From Aquilaria yunnanensis (taxonomy: Eukaryota > Streptophyta > Magnoliopsida > Malvales > Thymelaeaceae): a stretch of 64,000 nucleotides of DNA. The position numbers were made by a program, and so were the translations under genes. The notes below the pieces were generated by a model. The model did no database searches and was not told the origin of the DNA. It saw only the letters and a list, made by a program, of their open reading frames with translations. Position 1 is the first letter of the stretch. Every line of letters starts with the position of its first letter. The DNA lies in contig CM077599.1 of NCBI GenBank assembly GCA_039654915.1, positions 82,490,001-82,554,000 of the forward strand. Reading direction: 5' to 3'. This document shows positions 62,243-64,000 of this stretch, piece by piece.

Positions 62243-62900
62243 ATTTAATAAGAGTATTTCTTGCCCACCGGAGAGAACTTGTAACTTGTAAATTGACCAT
62301 CTTTTCTTCACCTTATCAACCATAGACTTTCATGATGCAAATTTTTTCATTGAGGCACCCACAAGCATGCCAAGATAAGTGATGGGAAGAAAGCCTACTT
62401 TGCATCCAATTAGTTGAGCTATCACCTAATTTTCAGAATCTGTCACAAGGTAATAGCTCTTTGATAAAATTGATTTATAGACTAGATATTAATTAGAAAC
62501 ACCTCAAAACTCTTCTGAACTGTATTATGTTTTCTTTATCTCACGTCCCAGTCAACAAAATATCATCTGCAAATTGAAGATGAGTTAACTCTATCATATC
62601 TACCAACTTTTACATCTTTTAACTCTCCTCCAGCTGCAACTTCCTTAATAGGGCAGTGCAAAAATTCAACCATAATTAAGAAAAGAAAAGGAGAGAAGAG
62701 ATCCCCCAACCTTACACCTTTCTCCATTTGAAAAATTGGAGTCAGGCTGTCATTCACCAATACTACTGTAGATGTTGATGATAAACAACCTCTTACCCAC
62801 CCAATCTATCTTGGTCTAGAGTTCATTTGTTCCATGGCAGAAAACATGAACTCCCAGTTGATTACTTTGAAAAATATATTGTATCCTCCTTAGATTTTTT

Positions 62901-63124
62901 CAAAACATACAGCAGGTACACATCTATAATTCATTATGGATGTTAAAAATTCATTAACTAATTACTAAAATGTCAAATAGAAAATATTGCCCGCTAACCA
63001 GAAAGAGCATATAACCGAACATAGACTGAATATGATGATTTACCAAACACAGATGACTGAATATAATAACTTACTAAAATTGATTATGTTTTTTTACTTT
63101 GTAAAAAAACATCATATTTAATAA

Positions 63125-63174
<50 letters not shown>

Positions 63175-64000
63175 AGACATTTTTTTCTAGTGCTAACTTT
63201 TTTTTTTGTTCATGTATCTTACATTCACTAATATTTAGCATGTTCCTAATTAAGCGTCCAAAATGAATAGCATGGGTGGGTAGGGGTAGGTCTCAAAAAC
63301 TCTGATGGAGGACAGAATATATATAGTACATTTCCAAAACAAGAAGGGGTAACTGCAAATTCGACCAATTACTCTGAGGAGTTTTGGGGATTTTCTCATT
63401 TGGATAAAGGTCAAGTAAAACCAGCTAAGGGAAATGCTTTTATAAAAACTTGTGCCCCAGAATTTCGATAAAAAGAAAACGTGAAGAAAAAGGAAACAGG
63501 TCAAAATGAATCATTTTCTTGGTACAAGACATTCAGTATCCGATAGTTACAATGTATTTTTTTAAAAAAAAATTTACTTTCAAAAAAATAAATAAAGGAA
63601 ATTATAAAAGACTTGTTTTCCCATGAAATTTTATTTCTGATTAAGGCAAGTGATACAGCCAGTCTTCGTCCTGTAGAGTCCAACACGTTGAACTGGTAAA
63701 TACTGGACCAGAATTTTTTTTTCTAAATTTTTACTCTGAAACCCCCACTATCGCTTGACGTGTGGAAGAATTACTCTCACGATGAGACTAATCTCTTGCC
63801 TCGTGGGGGAAGAAAATAAGGAGCCATTCGAAGATGGAAATGTACATTCTCGGTTACAACACCAACTTGAGCGTTAAACTGGTTTTTTCAGAAACAAAAC
63901 TCCGAGATCCTTAACATTATTAATTAGTTTTAGTTTCAGGTTCTCTATATATGTCACATTATTTCTGATTTCCAATTAGAGATTGGATATCAACAAGATC
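62901..64000. other. Right edge, no gene seen
   Basis: AT-rich DNA with a (TA)n microsatellite at 63132-63171 (about 20 units). Open frames are short and without recognisable domains. Confidence 0.5.
63132..63171. repeat. (TA)n microsatellite
   Basis: About 20 uninterrupted TA units following TGTGTGTA. Confidence 0.95.

Larger units (their letters stand above)
60150..62900 (-). mobile_element. LINE reverse-transcriptase remnant, split by a MULE-like element
   Basis: On the minus strand from about 62890 the reverse-transcriptase region reads, through several frame changes: an FxSxNWEFMFSAME-like block, LVNDSLTPIFQMEKGVRLGD, LFSPFLFLIMVEFLH, then LQFADDILL with the catalytic FADD box, GCKVGFLPITYLGMLVGAS and LRWARNTLIK. 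The frame stops at the MULE border (62242) and resumes beyond the other border (60328) as SYLSSLLLYFFFLTVSVPVK. Removing the insert and one target copy restores ...NTLIKSYLSSLLLYFF..., a standard LINE sequence. The frame is broken elsewhere by shifts and stops, so it is a pseudogene. Its outer limits are approximate. Confidence 0.82.

Overview
The window is nuclear DNA of a flowering plant, most likely a eudicot. It has spliced plant genes with GT-AG introns, a group IIb WRKY factor, a plant-type aspartic proteinase with a saposin-like insert, and a dense, nested load of plant transposons in AT-rich DNA. I cannot name the species. Only three host genes look intact: a WRKY6/31/42-like transcription factor (12995-15386, minus), a phytepsin-type vacuolar aspartic proteinase (50400-53853, plus) and a BAP31-like ER membrane protein (54553-56750, minus). 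The proteinase and BAP31 genes are convergent neighbours. Nothing in the sequence ties the three into one pathway.

Layout. 1-4774 is the 3' part of a large LTR retrotransposon: a 2.1 kb tandem-repeat array in its 3' untranslated region, a polypurine tract and a 2.5 kb 3' LTR. A related solo LTR with a 5-bp target duplication lies at 56950-59439. 4874-5434 is a 5'-truncated LINE with a C29A19 tail. 5916-11339 is a decayed CACTA transposon carrying TNP2-like and Transposase_24-like relics and an interstitial telomere-like tract. After the WRKY gene comes a small hAT MITE (18821-19021), then a 5.4 kb hAT element (19070-24470) with a transposase pseudogene. A Pack-MULE inside the hAT (20042-21490) carries a captured nodulin-like MFS exon with an open frame. 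26180-28385 is a MULE-like element with a second long-TIR element inside it. 29077-31452 is a non-autonomous CACTA derivative rich in TTTCCAACGG hairpins.

31456-49960 is mostly repeat-derived: a palindromic MITE pair, a three-LTR TRIM array (33670-34363), an inverted-repeat element (35040-35880), a fresh 437-bp tandem duplication (36281-37154), a 1.5 kb fold-back MULE (39438-40970), a 955-bp CACTA element (41016-41970), a possible LINE RNase H piece and a 0.95 kb hAT element (47606-48552). The right end (about 60150-62900) is a triple nest: a LINE broken by a MULE-like element that itself holds a second copy of the 0.9 kb hAT family.

Most mobile elements were delimited by matching target-site duplications at both borders: ATATA, TTC, GCTTATAA, GTTATTCTAA, ATT, TAAGTTAAT, GTA, ATTTAAAG and others. 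These are the best evidence for the boundaries. I found no wholly new multi-gene system. The strongest candidates for novelty are the hairpin-forming satellite array in the retrotransposon 3' UTR and the Pack-MULE with an intact chimeric MFS reading frame. No tRNA or rRNA gene and no CRISPR array was seen.
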